Positions 43,701-52,228 of a stretch of 61,047 bases of DNA are shown here, piece after piece. Numbering within the stretch: position 1 is the first letter of the stretch; every line of letters starts with the position of its first letter. Source of the DNA: Acinetobacter guerrae (GTDB taxonomy: Bacteria; Pseudomonadota; Gammaproteobacteria; Pseudomonadales; Moraxellaceae); NCBI RefSeq assembly GCF_009372255.1, contig NZ_LXGN01000008.1, forward strand, positions 1 to 61,047. Reading direction: 5' to 3'. Both the position numbers and the translations under genes were made by a program. The notes under the pieces are model-generated. The model was not told the origin of the DNA, made no database searches, and was given only the letters and a program-made list of their open reading frames with translations.

Positions 43701-44549
43701 ATGACTCAGCAGATTAACATCCCTTCTTTCAAACTTCATGATGGTCATCAGATTCCTGCACTTGGCTTTGGAACTTATACATTAAAAGGCAAAGCAGGGG
43801 TTGAGGTCATGTTACGTGCCTTGAACAATGGTTATCGTCTGTTGGATTCGGCATTTAACTACGAAAATGAAGGCGCTGTGGGTGAAGCATTGCGGCAATC
43901 TGGATTAGAGCGCAAAGAAGTCTTTATAAGCTCTAAGTTACCAGGTCGTCGTCATCCATATAAACAGGCAATGGAAACCATTGAAGAATCTTTATATCGT
44001 ATGCAACTGGATTATCTGGATCTCTATCTGATTCATTGGCCGAATCCAAAACAGGGATTATACGTTGAGGCATGGCAAGCGCTGATTGAGGCACAAAAGC
44101 AGGGCTTGATCAAATCCATTGGCGTCAGTAATTTTTTGCCTGAGCATATTGATACCTTACAACGTGAAACAGGTATATTGCCTGTGATCAATCAGGTCGA
44201 GCTACATCCTTATTTTAATCAGGCAGAGCAGCGTCGATATGATCAATCCAAGCAGATTTTGACGATGGCATGGAGTCCTTTGGGGCGGGGCAGTGAGGTC
44301 ATTAAAAATGAGGTCTTGCAGCAGATTGCTCAAGAGCTGAATTATTCAGTGCAGCAAGTGATTTTAAGATGGCAGCATCAACTGGGTGTAATCCCGATTC
44401 CGAAGGCCAGTAGCGATAAAAACCAATTGGCGAATCAGGAAATTTTTAACTTTAGCCTGAGTGATGAGCAGATGCAGCAGATCAACCAATTGACCCGCAC
44501 AGATGGTCGTTTAGCCAATCAGAACCCTGCTGTATATGAGGAATTTTAA
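43701..44549 (+). CDS. Aldo/keto reductase
   Basis: The product is 282 residues, a TIM barrel using NADPH. The catalytic tetrad is D49, Y54, K79 and H112 (LLDSAFNYENE, SSKLPG, YLIHWPNP). SIGVSNFLPEHI and IPIPKASS are family signatures for the phosphate-binding end. It is close to the YvgN/DkgA-type 2,5-diketo-gluconate and methylglyoxal reductases. Stand-alone; divergent from the methyltransferase. Confidence 0.92.
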   Translation: MTQQINIPSFKLHDGHQIPALGFGTYTLKGKAGVEVMLRALNNGYRLLDSAFNYENEGAVGEALRQSGLERKEVFISSKLPGRRHPYKQAMETIEESLYRMQLDYLDLYLIHWPNPKQGLYVEAWQALIEAQKQGLIKSIGVSNFLPEHIDTLQRETGILPVINQVELHPYFNQAEQRRYDQSKQILTMAWSPLGRGSEVIKNEVLQQIAQELNYSVQQVILRWQHQLGVIPIPKASSDKNQLANQEIFNFSLSDEQMQQINQLTRTDGRLANQNPAVYEEF

Positions 44550-44611
44550 AGGTTGGTGATTGGATTCAGATCATATCTTATTGATGGAAATGTGAATACA
44601 AGCGTGATAAT

Positions 44612-44630
44612 GAAATTGATAATCATTATC
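44612..44630. promoter_or_regulatory. Fur box upstream of the siderophore-interacting protein
   Basis: GAAATTGATAATCATTATC matches 17 of 19 bases of the Fur consensus GATAATGATAATCATTATC, counted by eye. It lies 47-65 bp upstream of the start at 44677. Confidence 0.85.
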
Positions 44631-44676
44631 TTTTGATGCTATATTGAAATGACTTTTCCTATATTAGGATGTGATC

Positions 44677-45579
44677 ATGAATCAGGCACAGCCTTATTTG
44701 ATTGTGAATATGCAATTGGCTCAAATTCAAAAATTATCTCCAACCATGACCCGATTTACCTTTCAAGGAGATCAACTGGATCAGGTGCTCAGTTATGCAC
44801 CTGATCAGCGGGTAAAGTTATTTTTCCCCATAATAGACAATCCTGAACAAACACAATGGATTGAAAACCATGCTGAATGGTATCAGCACTATCGACAGTT
44901 ACCTGAACAGGTTCGCCCACCTATGCGTACTTATACCATTCGACATTTACGACAAAAACAGAAACAAGTGGATATCGATTTTGCCATGCATGGCGAGACT
45001 GGGCCCGCATCTTCGTGGGCGGAACAGGCGAAACTGGGGGATCATTTACAAATGGCTGCTCCAAATATCGCTTGGCAGGGAGAACAAGCAGGTTTTGAAT
45101 GGCAGCCTCCACAACATGCGAGCCAGATTTTACTCATGGCAGATGAAACTGCACTTCCGGCAGTTTCGGGAATTATTGAAGAACTTGTTCAACAAAATAC
45201 ACAGGCACAGGTCAAAGTTTATATTGAAATGCCTTTGGATCAAGATCAGGTTGCATTCGCTGAACATCCGAATATTCAAGTGCAATGGTTTAGCCGTGAA
45301 CAGGGGCAGTCGGCTGGACATCATTTGATTGAAACGGTTCAGCAATTATTTAAACCAACACAACAGCAACAGTTTGAATTAGAAGATATTAATGTCGATG
45401 AGCAAATATTGTGGCTGACTAAAAATGAACAGCAAGCACAGCAAACTTTTTATGCATGGGTTGCGGCTGAGTCTGCGGCTGTTTTGGCGATACGCCGTTT
45501 TTTAATTCAGGATTGCGGCATTGATAAAAACTGCCTGAATTTTATGGGCTATTGGCGAAAAGGAAAAGTATTTGATTAA
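44677..45579 (+). CDS. Siderophore-interacting FAD ferric reductase (SIP/YqjH type)
   Basis: The product is 300 residues from the ATG at 44677, with AGGAT upstream; a GTG two codons earlier is rejected. It belongs to the SIP/ViuB/YqjH flavoprotein family: RTYTIRHL, the FAD-binding RxYT[IL]R block, then HGETGPASSWAEQAKLGDHL, and the C-terminal WVAAESAAVLAIRRFL and GYWRKGK. These enzymes reduce Fe(III)-siderophore complexes to release iron in the cytoplasm. The Fur box shows iron control. No siderophore biosynthesis gene is in the window. Confidence 0.93.
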   Translation: MNQAQPYLIVNMQLAQIQKLSPTMTRFTFQGDQLDQVLSYAPDQRVKLFFPIIDNPEQTQWIENHAEWYQHYRQLPEQVRPPMRTYTIRHLRQKQKQVDIDFAMHGETGPASSWAEQAKLGDHLQMAAPNIAWQGEQAGFEWQPPQHASQILLMADETALPAVSGIIEELVQQNTQAQVKVYIEMPLDQDQVAFAEHPNIQVQWFSREQGQSAGHHLIETVQQLFKPTQQQQFELEDINVDEQILWLTKNEQQAQQTFYAWVAAESAAVLAIRRFLIQDCGIDKNCLNFMGYWRKGKVFD

Positions 45580-45858
45580 TTTAAAGTCACTGTAAAGTAA
45601 CTCGTACTTTTTTATATGGAATTATGAAATCAAGAAGGGTGGTTTCTTAAAAGCTGACCATCGCTGAGGATTGATCATGGTGTTTGAAATTTACTCATTT
45701 TTTATGAATTGTGGATAACTTTTTTAATTTTGCTGATAACTTTTGGACGTATATGTTTATAGGAAGTTTCAACAAGATTGCAACATTGTGGTAGCTTTTG
45801 CCCTGTTTTCTCGCCACAGTCTTTATAAAATAACAAGTTCCGCGTTGTTCTGTAGAGC

Positions 45859-47172
45859 ATGGCGTTTGGAACTGAGCCAGTCATTATTTTTGGTAGCCTA
45901 ATGGACAAGCAAATTATTTTTGAAGACGAACATATACGGGTTATTTTTCTAAAAGGGACATCCAGTGAATTGGTGATTTCATTTGGAGATTTAATTAGTC
46001 GTGCCAAAGGTTTGACCATTAATGCCGAAAAATCCTTAATTAAATATGATTACAACGTCTTGGGTATTATGCCCAAGCTCAAATCATGGTTTCCGCAAGC
46101 TTCCATGCAACAGATGATGGAAAGTGTACAGCCCATACTGAATCAGTTTGAACATATTGTGGGATATGGTGGTTCGATGGGGGGCTATGCTGCGATTAAA
46201 TATTCTAAATTGCTGAAAATGAATCGTGTGATTGCCTTTGTTCCCCAATTTAGCATTGATCCACAGCAAGTTGAAGATCGCCGTTATGCCGAGTTTTTTG
46301 ATGTTAATTTAAATCGGGATATGCAGATTCAGTCCACTGATGTTGAAACTCAGGCTGAATATATTGTGGTCTATGATCCTTACTATAAAGAAGACCGTGA
46401 ACACTATTTAAAAATTAAAAAAGTCATTCCCGCTCTGCATACTTTAAAATTACCGTTTACTGGACATGAAGCGCTTTCAGTGTTGGCAAGTTCAAGCCTA
46501 TTAAATGATTTCATACGCCATCCTTATGATCAGGGCTATTTTTACCAGCAAATACGTAGTGTAAAGAAGAACAGTAAGTTTTATTATCGGACTGTTATTT
46601 CAAACTTAATGTCGCGACATAGCGCAGCACTTGGACGCATTTTAAGAAATAATGAATTGCATTTGGATGATCAATATTTTGATGCCAACCTGAAACAGTT
46701 GATTACCCGCGTCATGCTAAGTAAACGTCAGGTCACAGAGCAGGATTTGCAGAAATTGGGGATCAAATTTAATCTGCCTATGTCTCAGCAAGAAACCAAC
46801 GATCAATTACAGGATAATTTTGGGCATCATTTGGTATTTAATCTAATTAGCCATAAACTTGAAAGTTATCTTGCCGATGCTGTTCAATTGAATAATAAAT
46901 ATCTGATTAGTATTCATGCCAAAAGTAGCGGGATTGTCAAAATCGTGATTAATGCCGAGCGTTATATTGTTGCGATGAATGACCGACGTGTGATGAAATT
47001 ATTTAAAGAAGAAGATGCACTGACCACAGATATGAGTCCAATTATAATTAAAAAATATCCCGACTATTTTGTGCTGAGCTATAAGCAGTTAAATTTAAAC
47101 AGTGATGAACACGGAATATGTACTTTCACTGAAAATTCAGTACAAGATGCAGAAAAGTTTAAAACGTTCTAG
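45859..47172 (+). CDS. Alpha/beta-hydrolase-like protein of unknown role
   Basis: The product is 437 residues from the ATG at 45859, preceded in frame by TAG; an ATG at 45901 is an alternative. Near residue 97 the motif GYGGSMGGYAAIKYS fits a nucleophile elbow GxSxGG. A later FTGHEALSV gives a histidine candidate and VYDPYYKED an acid. No signal peptide. The C-terminal half (about 210-437) is unrecognised, helical, then beta-rich. Similar-looking proteins are encoded near surface polysaccharide genes in some bacteria, but none are adjacent here. The 279-bp upstream gap has no other gene and carries a single DnaA box. Confidence 0.75.
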   Translation: MAFGTEPVIIFGSLMDKQIIFEDEHIRVIFLKGTSSELVISFGDLISRAKGLTINAEKSLIKYDYNVLGIMPKLKSWFPQASMQQMMESVQPILNQFEHIVGYGGSMGGYAAIKYSKLLKMNRVIAFVPQFSIDPQQVEDRRYAEFFDVNLNRDMQIQSTDVETQAEYIVVYDPYYKEDREHYLKIKKVIPALHTLKLPFTGHEALSVLASSSLLNDFIRHPYDQGYFYQQIRSVKKNSKFYYRTVISNLMSRHSAALGRILRNNELHLDDQYFDANLKQLITRVMLSKRQVTEQDLQKLGIKFNLPMSQQETNDQLQDNFGHHLVFNLISHKLESYLADAVQLNNKYLISIHAKSSGIVKIVINAERYIVAMNDRRVMKLFKEEDALTTDMSPIIIKKYPDYFVLSYKQLNLNSDEHGICTFTENSVQDAEKFKTF

Positions 47173-47200
47173 TGATGGATTTAATTCAATATGGATGCAG

Positions 47201-47228
47201 AAAAGGGACGATGAATCGTCCCTTTTTT
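47201..47228. terminator. Intrinsic terminator
   Basis: AAAAGGGACGAT and ATCGTCCCTTTT form a near-perfect palindrome followed by T run, 29 bp after the hydrolase-like gene, and also facing the convergent gene ending at 47248. Confidence 0.9.
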
Positions 47229-47247
47229 ATCCTATACAATGTCATAT

Positions 47248-47841
47248 TTAGTTTGTTGTAGAGGCTTGTTTATTGGTTGGTTGTCTTTCAATACCTGCTT
47301 GACTCTGAATACCAATATTATGATTTGAGGCATTGGCAGCAACGCCCGCATTGGCATTGACAGAACCTACTTTTACACCTGTTTGCGTTTGCGCATTGAT
47401 ACCTTGATTGCCATTTGAATTATTCTTCATGGCTGCCCAGTCTGCTTTAGCTTTGGCCTTTTGCTCAGCTGTAAATTTTTCAGTTTTATTCACGGCTTTT
47501 TGGGTTCCACGTTTGGTGTCTTGCCAAGCTTGTTCGCTTTTATCACCTACTTTCTCTGCGGCATTTACGGTTTTATCTTTAGCACTTACTGCTACATCAT
47601 GTGTCTTATGTGCGACATGACTTCCAGCACCTATCGTTGCATCAGTTGCTTTAACTGCTGTCGAATGAACGGCATGTGTGGTACTGCTTACACCGTTTTT
47701 TACCCCATTTCCAATACTATTTAATAAGCCACCAGATTCTACTTGAGCATTGGCTCCAGCATTAATAGAGGCACTTTCTGCAAATACAGTCGCAGAAGCT
47801 AAAATACTTGCAGTTAAAATCGCGGTTTTCATCATTTTCAT
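47248..47841 (-). CDS. Exported LEA-like repetitive amphipathic protein
   Basis: The product is 197 residues from the ATG at 47841, which has AAGGAAAG at 6-8 nt; the longer frame adds eight residues and two further ATGs lie just inside. A signal peptide (about 1-21, ending VFA) precedes a polar protein with repeated KxxDxxxxxxDKTxNAAEKxxD-type 11-mers, as in LEA or apolipoprotein-like helices, and a Gly/Asn/Gln-rich tail with INAQTQTGV and NHNIGIQSQAG repeats. Probably periplasmic or surface, and perhaps desiccation- or stress-related (inference). It shares an upstream element with the gene ending at 49142. Confidence 0.72.
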   Translation of the reverse strand: MKMMKTAILTASILASATVFAESASINAGANAQVESGGLLNSIGNGVKNGVSSTTHAVHSTAVKATDATIGAGSHVAHKTHDVAVSAKDKTVNAAEKVGDKSEQAWQDTKRGTQKAVNKTEKFTAEQKAKAKADWAAMKNNSNGNQGINAQTQTGVKVGSVNANAGVAANASNHNIGIQSQAGIERQPTNKQASTTN

Positions 47842-48156
47842 TTTTCTTTCCTTTTGTGAATCCACTCAGTTGAATGGTGCTCGACGTTGCTATCATATTC
47901 ACTAATTGATCAATTTGGTGAGATGATTGAAAAATGTTACAAGCATTTAACAACGCCTATAAAGTGAAGGAGAAATTGTGAAGAGCCGTAAAAACATCAT
48001 TTTGAACAAAAAAATGGCATAAAGAATCGTTATAAAAATCACCTTGACGCATTGCTATTTCAGATAGATAGTCGTATGTGCTTTAGCAAAGGATTGAACC
48101 GTATTTTACAAAACGGCTCCTCAATTTTAATTAGAGAATTTACAAAAGAGTGCATG
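47842..48156. promoter_or_regulatory. Divergent region with element shared with 49.7 kb
   Basis: No supported gene in 315 bp. TACAAGC (47938-47944) and GTGAAGGAGAAA (47964-47975) recur as TACAAGC and GTCAAGGAGAAA at 49736-49762, in both cases upstream of a LEA-like minus-strand gene. A 14-codon GTG frame (47978-48022) follows the AAGGAG but is probably fortuitous. Confidence 0.35.
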
Positions 48157-49119
48157 ATGAATTTAACTGCCGCATTTTTGGATTATGCTTCATTGGATAT
48201 GGACGATCTGGATTTTAGTTCATTAGAAGGCTGCTTTAGTCAGCTTCAGTTATATCCAAGCACCACACCAGAACAGGTGGTCGAACGACTAAGCCATGTT
48301 GAAGTTGCCATTAGTAACAAAATCATGATCGATGCAGAGGCGATTAAACAGCTTTCTCAACTAAAATTAATCCTGATCTCTGCAACAGGCACCAATAACG
48401 TCGATTTGCAGGCAGCTAAAGCACAGGGAATCGTGGTATGTAATTGTCAGGGTTATGGCACTGCCTCTGTTGCGCAGCATACTCTGACATTGATGCTTGC
48501 CTTGGCAACGTCACTGATTCGTTATGATCGTGCCGTGACACAAGGACGTTGGCAGCAATCCACCCAATTTTGTTTTCTGGATTATCCTATTCTTGAGCTT
48601 TCTGGAAAGACCTTAGGCATTATGGGGTATGGTGAGTTAGGGCAAGAAGTTGCACGTTTGGCACAAGCCTTTGGTATGCAGATTTTAATTGCAAATTTAC
48701 CCAACCGACCAAAACATAAAAATGGTTTAGAGCTGAATGAGTTATTGCCAAAAGTGGATTTTTTAAGTTTGCATTGTCCACTGACAGAAGACACAAGAAA
48801 TCTCATCAATGCAGATGCATTTAAGTTAATGAAAAACTCGGCTTTTTTGATCAATTGTGCGCGTGGTGGCATTGTGCATGAAGCTGATCTGGTTCATGCT
48901 TTAAAACAAGGAGAAATTGCGGGTGCTGCTACTGATGTGCTCAGTGTCGAACCACCCAAAGATGGCAATGTTTTGCTAGATGCAAATCTTCCTAACTTAA
49001 TCATTACCCCACACTCTGCATGGGGAAGTGTTCAATCCAGACAGCGTATGGTGGAGCAATTGGCTGAAAATGTGCAAGGATTTATCTCAGGGCAAATTTT
49101 ACGTCAGGTCAATGCCTAA
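48157..49119 (+). CDS. D-2-hydroxyacid dehydrogenase (HprA/glycerate dehydrogenase type)
   Basis: The product is 320 residues from the ATG at 48157 (MNLTAAFLDYASLDM), with AAAGAG upstream; the longer frame from 48052 is unsupported. NAD motif GIMGYGELGQEVARLA, catalytic R in NCARGGIVHE, E in LSVEPP and H in TPHSAWGS. ISATGTNNVDL and GYGTASVAQHTL match the glycerate/hydroxypyruvate reductase branch. Likely NAD(P)H-dependent reduction of hydroxypyruvate or glyoxylate. Confidence 0.9.
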   Translation: MNLTAAFLDYASLDMDDLDFSSLEGCFSQLQLYPSTTPEQVVERLSHVEVAISNKIMIDAEAIKQLSQLKLILISATGTNNVDLQAAKAQGIVVCNCQGYGTASVAQHTLTLMLALATSLIRYDRAVTQGRWQQSTQFCFLDYPILELSGKTLGIMGYGELGQEVARLAQAFGMQILIANLPNRPKHKNGLELNELLPKVDFLSLHCPLTEDTRNLINADAFKLMKNSAFLINCARGGIVHEADLVHALKQGEIAGAATDVLSVEPPKDGNVLLDANLPNLIITPHSAWGSVQSRQRMVEQLAENVQGFISGQILRQVNA

Positions 49120-49141
49120 AGTATGTTGATAACTAAAATGT

Positions 49142-49642
49142 TTAAGGATTCGCACTTTCTGGAAGTGGCGCAGCCGATGTTGTTGGGCTAATTGCGCTTG
49201 CAGGAGCAGCAGAGGCTGGTGCAGCGGTTGGTTGTCCTGTTGAGGATTGACTTAAATTGCCTTGTTCAATGGGAACTGTACCGCCATTTGTACCCACAAC
49301 TGCATCTTTAGTTTGTTGCCACTTTTGTTCAGTGTAAGTTTTGGCTTCACTGGTTTTTTCTTTGGCTACCTGAGATTGTTCTGTTCCAAATGCTTTGGTT
49401 TCTTGCCATTTTTCACTTATTTTTTCCGAAGATTTATCTGCGCCCCGTTGCATTGAATGACCTAAACGACTAATGCTTTGCCCAGTTTTATAGGTGAGTA
49501 CGCGAAAAATATTGGGATTATCCCCATAAGGCATAGTTTTAGGCTGATCTGAAGAAGATGTCGTATTTTCATTTGCATTGGCAGACATCGGTAGAATCGC
49601 AACCAGACTGAGCGTTGCACAATAAATAGCATGCTTGAACAT
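49142..49642 (-). CDS. Exported LEA-like helical protein
   Basis: The product is 166 residues with AAGGA 6 nt before the ATG. The signal peptide (about 1-23, ending ANA) is followed by YGDNPNIFRVLTYKTG, then amphipathic repeats such as SEKISEKWQETKAFGTEQ and KEKTSEAKTYTEQKWQQTK, and an Ala/Pro/Ser-rich tail. The KWQETK / AWQDTK pattern also occurs in the protein at 47248, so the two are probably distant paralogues. Periplasmic or surface location; role unknown. Confidence 0.72.
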   Translation of the reverse strand: MFKHAIYCATLSLVAILPMSANANENTTSSSDQPKTMPYGDNPNIFRVLTYKTGQSISRLGHSMQRGADKSSEKISEKWQETKAFGTEQSQVAKEKTSEAKTYTEQKWQQTKDAVVGTNGGTVPIEQGNLSQSSTGQPTAAPASAAPASAISPTTSAAPLPESANP

Positions 49643-49735
49643 TTAGGAATCCTTTTTCTTGATTCTATTGTGTCGGCTATCTTAGCGGGAATATGAAAAT
49701 TTAAGAATAAAAGAGATCAAACTGATACAGCTTGC

Positions 49736-49762
49736 TACAAGCCATATACAGTCAAGGAGAAA
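49736..49762. promoter_or_regulatory. Second copy of the shared upstream element
   Basis: TACAAGC (49736-49742) and GTCAAGGAGAAA (49751-49762) lie about 95 bp upstream of the LEA-like gene at 49642. The spacer is 11 bp shorter than in the copy at 47938-47975, about one helical turn. Confidence 0.35.
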
Positions 49763-49787
49763 AAATAAGAATTAGAAATTGAACGGA

Positions 49788-49818
49788 TTTTGCCCCTAAT
49801 TCGTGTTAAGGGCAAAAT
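49788..49818 (-). terminator. Hairpin after the lipoprotein gene
   Basis: TTTTGCCC and GGGCAAAA form 8-bp arms around a longer loop, 9 bp after the stop at 49827 of the minus-strand lipoprotein. Confidence 0.6.
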
Positions 49819-49826
49819 AGAAAAGC

Positions 49827-50219
49827 TTATTCACACGCAGCAACATTTTCTTTTTTGAAATTGTCACGTAGTGAAAGGAAGTTTGCTTGAACTTGTTTGT
49901 CATACAGGTCAAAAGATTTAGCAGAACTGGTTCCATCTTTAGCAACGATTACAGTTCCTGCCGAAATTAAGGTATTGCCTTTAAATACCCAGTTTTCACG
50001 TGCTCGAGCCGAATCCATAATACCTGTAAATTCAATATTACAATGATCACCCAGTTTGATCAATTTGGCCTTATTATTTTTGGTATCAGGAAATGCTTTA
50101 ATGTTTGTGACTTCTTCAACGACTCCAACAGTGGTTTCTGGAAGAGGGGGAGTGGTAGAACACGCTGTGATTGTTAAACAGGTAGCAGTTACTAAAAAAA
50201 GAGTTTTAAGTTTCATCAT
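49827..50219 (-). CDS. Small predicted lipoprotein
   Basis: The product is 130 residues. The lipobox is ITAC (Cys20), after a KLK-containing signal peptide. The mature part has DHCNIEFTGIMDSARAREN and ends in AACE, so two cysteines could pair in the periplasm. No recognised domain. Single gene with a hairpin after it. Confidence 0.75.
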   Translation of the reverse strand: MMKLKTLFLVTATCLTITACSTTPPLPETTVGVVEEVTNIKAFPDTKNNKAKLIKLGDHCNIEFTGIMDSARARENWVFKGNTLISAGTVIVAKDGTSSAKSFDLYDKQVQANFLSLRDNFKKENVAACE

Positions 50220-50301
50220 TTAATTGCTTACATGTGTTGTTATTGGCTATAAGTATAACCATATTTGCCCATTCAGCTAGAGTAATGAGTGAAAAAATAA
50301 G

Positions 50302-51174
50302 CTATTTTTTATTTGAAAATTCTGTCTTTAATAACTCAATAAAAGCATCTCTGGCTTTATGATGTTGAACATTTTGATGCCAAAAAAACTGATTTTGCAT
50401 AGAACTCAGTTGTGTAAATTGATAACCACAAATATTGGTCATGGTTTTGTATTGTTCAAAAATACTTTGGGGAACTAAAGAAACGCCAGAACCAGCACTC
50501 ACGCAACCAATAATCGTGGCATAACTGGTAATGCCTGTCATGGGTAAGGACAGGTTTTTTAATTTAAGCCATTCCTCAAGTGCTGCACGATAAGGACAAC
50601 CTTCAGTCCACATAAAAATTTCCCGATCGATTAAATCTTCCTGACAATGAATTTCACCGATCGATGTTGGTGCAATCAGCACCATATTTTCCTGATAAAT
50701 TTCAAGCTTATGTAGTAATGGTAGCTGAATTTGTCCAGCTACAATCGCGCCGTCTAGTTTATGTTGAACCACATCTTGTAATAACTGTTTCCATGTTCCT
50801 GTCGTGATTTGAATCGAAACATCAGGGTACAGTTGATGATACTGAGCCAATAAACGAGGTAGGCGAGTCGTTGCTGAAGATTCAATTGCACCAATTCTTA
50901 ATGGCCCAGATGGAGCTGCATCAGGATGAATACTACGCTTAGCTTCATCGCATAACGCCAAAATTTTTTGACTATATTCCAGAAAAATCTCACCAGAAGC
51001 AGTGAGTTTAAGGGTTTTTCCTTCACGTAGAAATAAAGGGGCTTTTAGTTCTGCTTCTAGCTGTTTTATGCGGATCGTAATATTCGACGGAACACAATGC
51101 AACTTGGTCGCAGCTTGAACCATACTGCCGCATTCCACGATGCTTCGAAACATTTTAAGTTGTTGGATATCCAT
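50302..51174 (-). CDS. LysR-type transcriptional regulator
   Basis: The product is 290 residues. N-terminal winged HTH (about 1-60): MDIQQLKMFRSIVECGSMVQ then AATKLHCVPSNITIRIKQLE. The effector domain follows (about 90-290), with GPLRIGAIESSATTRLP and SAGSGVSLVPQSI. It is divergent from an EamA transporter with 104 bp between starts, the classical arrangement of a LysR that controls its neighbour and itself. The effector is unknown. Confidence 0.93.
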   Translation of the reverse strand: MDIQQLKMFRSIVECGSMVQAATKLHCVPSNITIRIKQLEAELKAPLFLREGKTLKLTASGEIFLEYSQKILALCDEAKRSIHPDAAPSGPLRIGAIESSATTRLPRLLAQYHQLYPDVSIQITTGTWKQLLQDVVQHKLDGAIVAGQIQLPLLHKLEIYQENMVLIAPTSIGEIHCQEDLIDREIFMWTEGCPYRAALEEWLKLKNLSLPMTGITSYATIIGCVSAGSGVSLVPQSIFEQYKTMTNICGYQFTQLSSMQNQFFWHQNVQHHKARDAFIELLKTEFSNKK

Positions 51175-51278
51175 ATTTTATACTTGAATAAAAATGAATG
51201 ATAAGCTCAATATAAGTTAATTTTACTCAATCATCTATCGCTTTATGATGCAACAAAGACCTTATCTGGTAATCTTCG

Positions 51279-52166
51279 ATGCATCACTTCGCCATTTCAT
51301 TTTTAAACCATCGACAACTCAAACTCTATTTTTATATTACTTTGGTGGTGATGTGTTGGGGTTATTCACCCGTGGGCGTACATACTGCTCTATTGTCTTA
51401 TTCGCCCGAACATATTGCGCTGTTACGTTTCGTCATTGCTTCTGCTGTTTTAGGGATGATTGCAATGCAAAAGGGAGTAATAGTACCTAGAATACAGGAT
51501 CTTCCTTTATTTTTAATCTTAGGGCTTTTTTCTGTGACTTTGCATCATGTCTTGATTAATACAGGACAGCAGTATGTTACGGCAACGGCTTCAAGTATTT
51601 TAAGTCAATCGATTCCATTATTTACGCTGATGATCTCAGCATTCGTTTTTAAAGATAAAATCTCTCTCAAACAAAGTATTTGCATTTTAGTCGGGTTTAT
51701 CGGTGCAACTTTAGTGGTCAGTGGTGATCGGGGTTTGATTTTGCCGAATGTCCATAGTGTTCTGATTCTTTTGGCAGCAATGTGTTGGGCCATTTATTTT
51801 GTTCTTTATAAAAAATTTGATCTTCCTTATGACTCGATCAGTATGATGTGTTATGTCGTCTGGTTTGGCACTCTGCCTTTATTGTTTTATAGCCCTGATG
51901 TGCTTGTGCAAATCCAACAGGCGACCTGGCAGGCAAATATTGCGGTGCTGTTATTGGGGCTTTTCCCGAGTGCTTTGGCGTATATTCTTTGGGGCTATGT
52001 ACTCAAACATATGCCCTTAATGCAGGCTTCAAATTATTTGTACTGTACGCCCTTGGTGGCGATGACTATTGCTATATTGTTTTTAGGTGAACGACCGTCG
52101 ATTTATGTTTTGATCGGCGGCATGATGATCGTGGGCAGTATTGGGTGGATGAATTGGGTGAAATAA
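51279..52166 (+). CDS. EamA-family transporter controlled by divergent LysR
   Basis: The product is 295 residues with ten membrane helices in two EamA repeats (CWGYSPVGVHTALLS, TGQQYVTATASSILSQSIPL; LLAAMCWAIYFVLYKKF, QASNYLYCTPLVAMTIAILF). It is a YddG/YdcZ-like drug-metabolite exporter. It is not closely similar to the tandem EamA pair at 24.7-26.5 kb. Regulation by the divergent LysR is inferred from the arrangement. Confidence 0.88.
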   Translation: MHHFAISFLNHRQLKLYFYITLVVMCWGYSPVGVHTALLSYSPEHIALLRFVIASAVLGMIAMQKGVIVPRIQDLPLFLILGLFSVTLHHVLINTGQQYVTATASSILSQSIPLFTLMISAFVFKDKISLKQSICILVGFIGATLVVSGDRGLILPNVHSVLILLAAMCWAIYFVLYKKFDLPYDSISMMCYVVWFGTLPLLFYSPDVLVQIQQATWQANIAVLLLGLFPSALAYILWGYVLKHMPLMQASNYLYCTPLVAMTIAILFLGERPSIYVLIGGMMIVGSIGWMNWVK

Positions 52167-52228
52167 AATTACTATTAGCCAGATAAATATAACAACTGGC
52201 AGTAATAATTCGAATTTTTTTCATAATG

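Noticed and set aside
44861..45328. 155-codon frame inside the siderophore-interacting gene
   Set aside because: Out-of-frame shadow; the SIP protein has full family motifs in the other frame.
32787..45718. Consensus DnaA boxes at 32787-32795 and 45710-45718
   Set aside because: Single, unclustered sites; about one is expected by chance in 61 kb and no origin features surround them.
47978..48022. 14-codon GTG frame after AAGGAG, possible leader peptide
   Set aside because: The AAGGAGAAA belongs to the element shared with 49.7 kb, and no attenuator structure follows.
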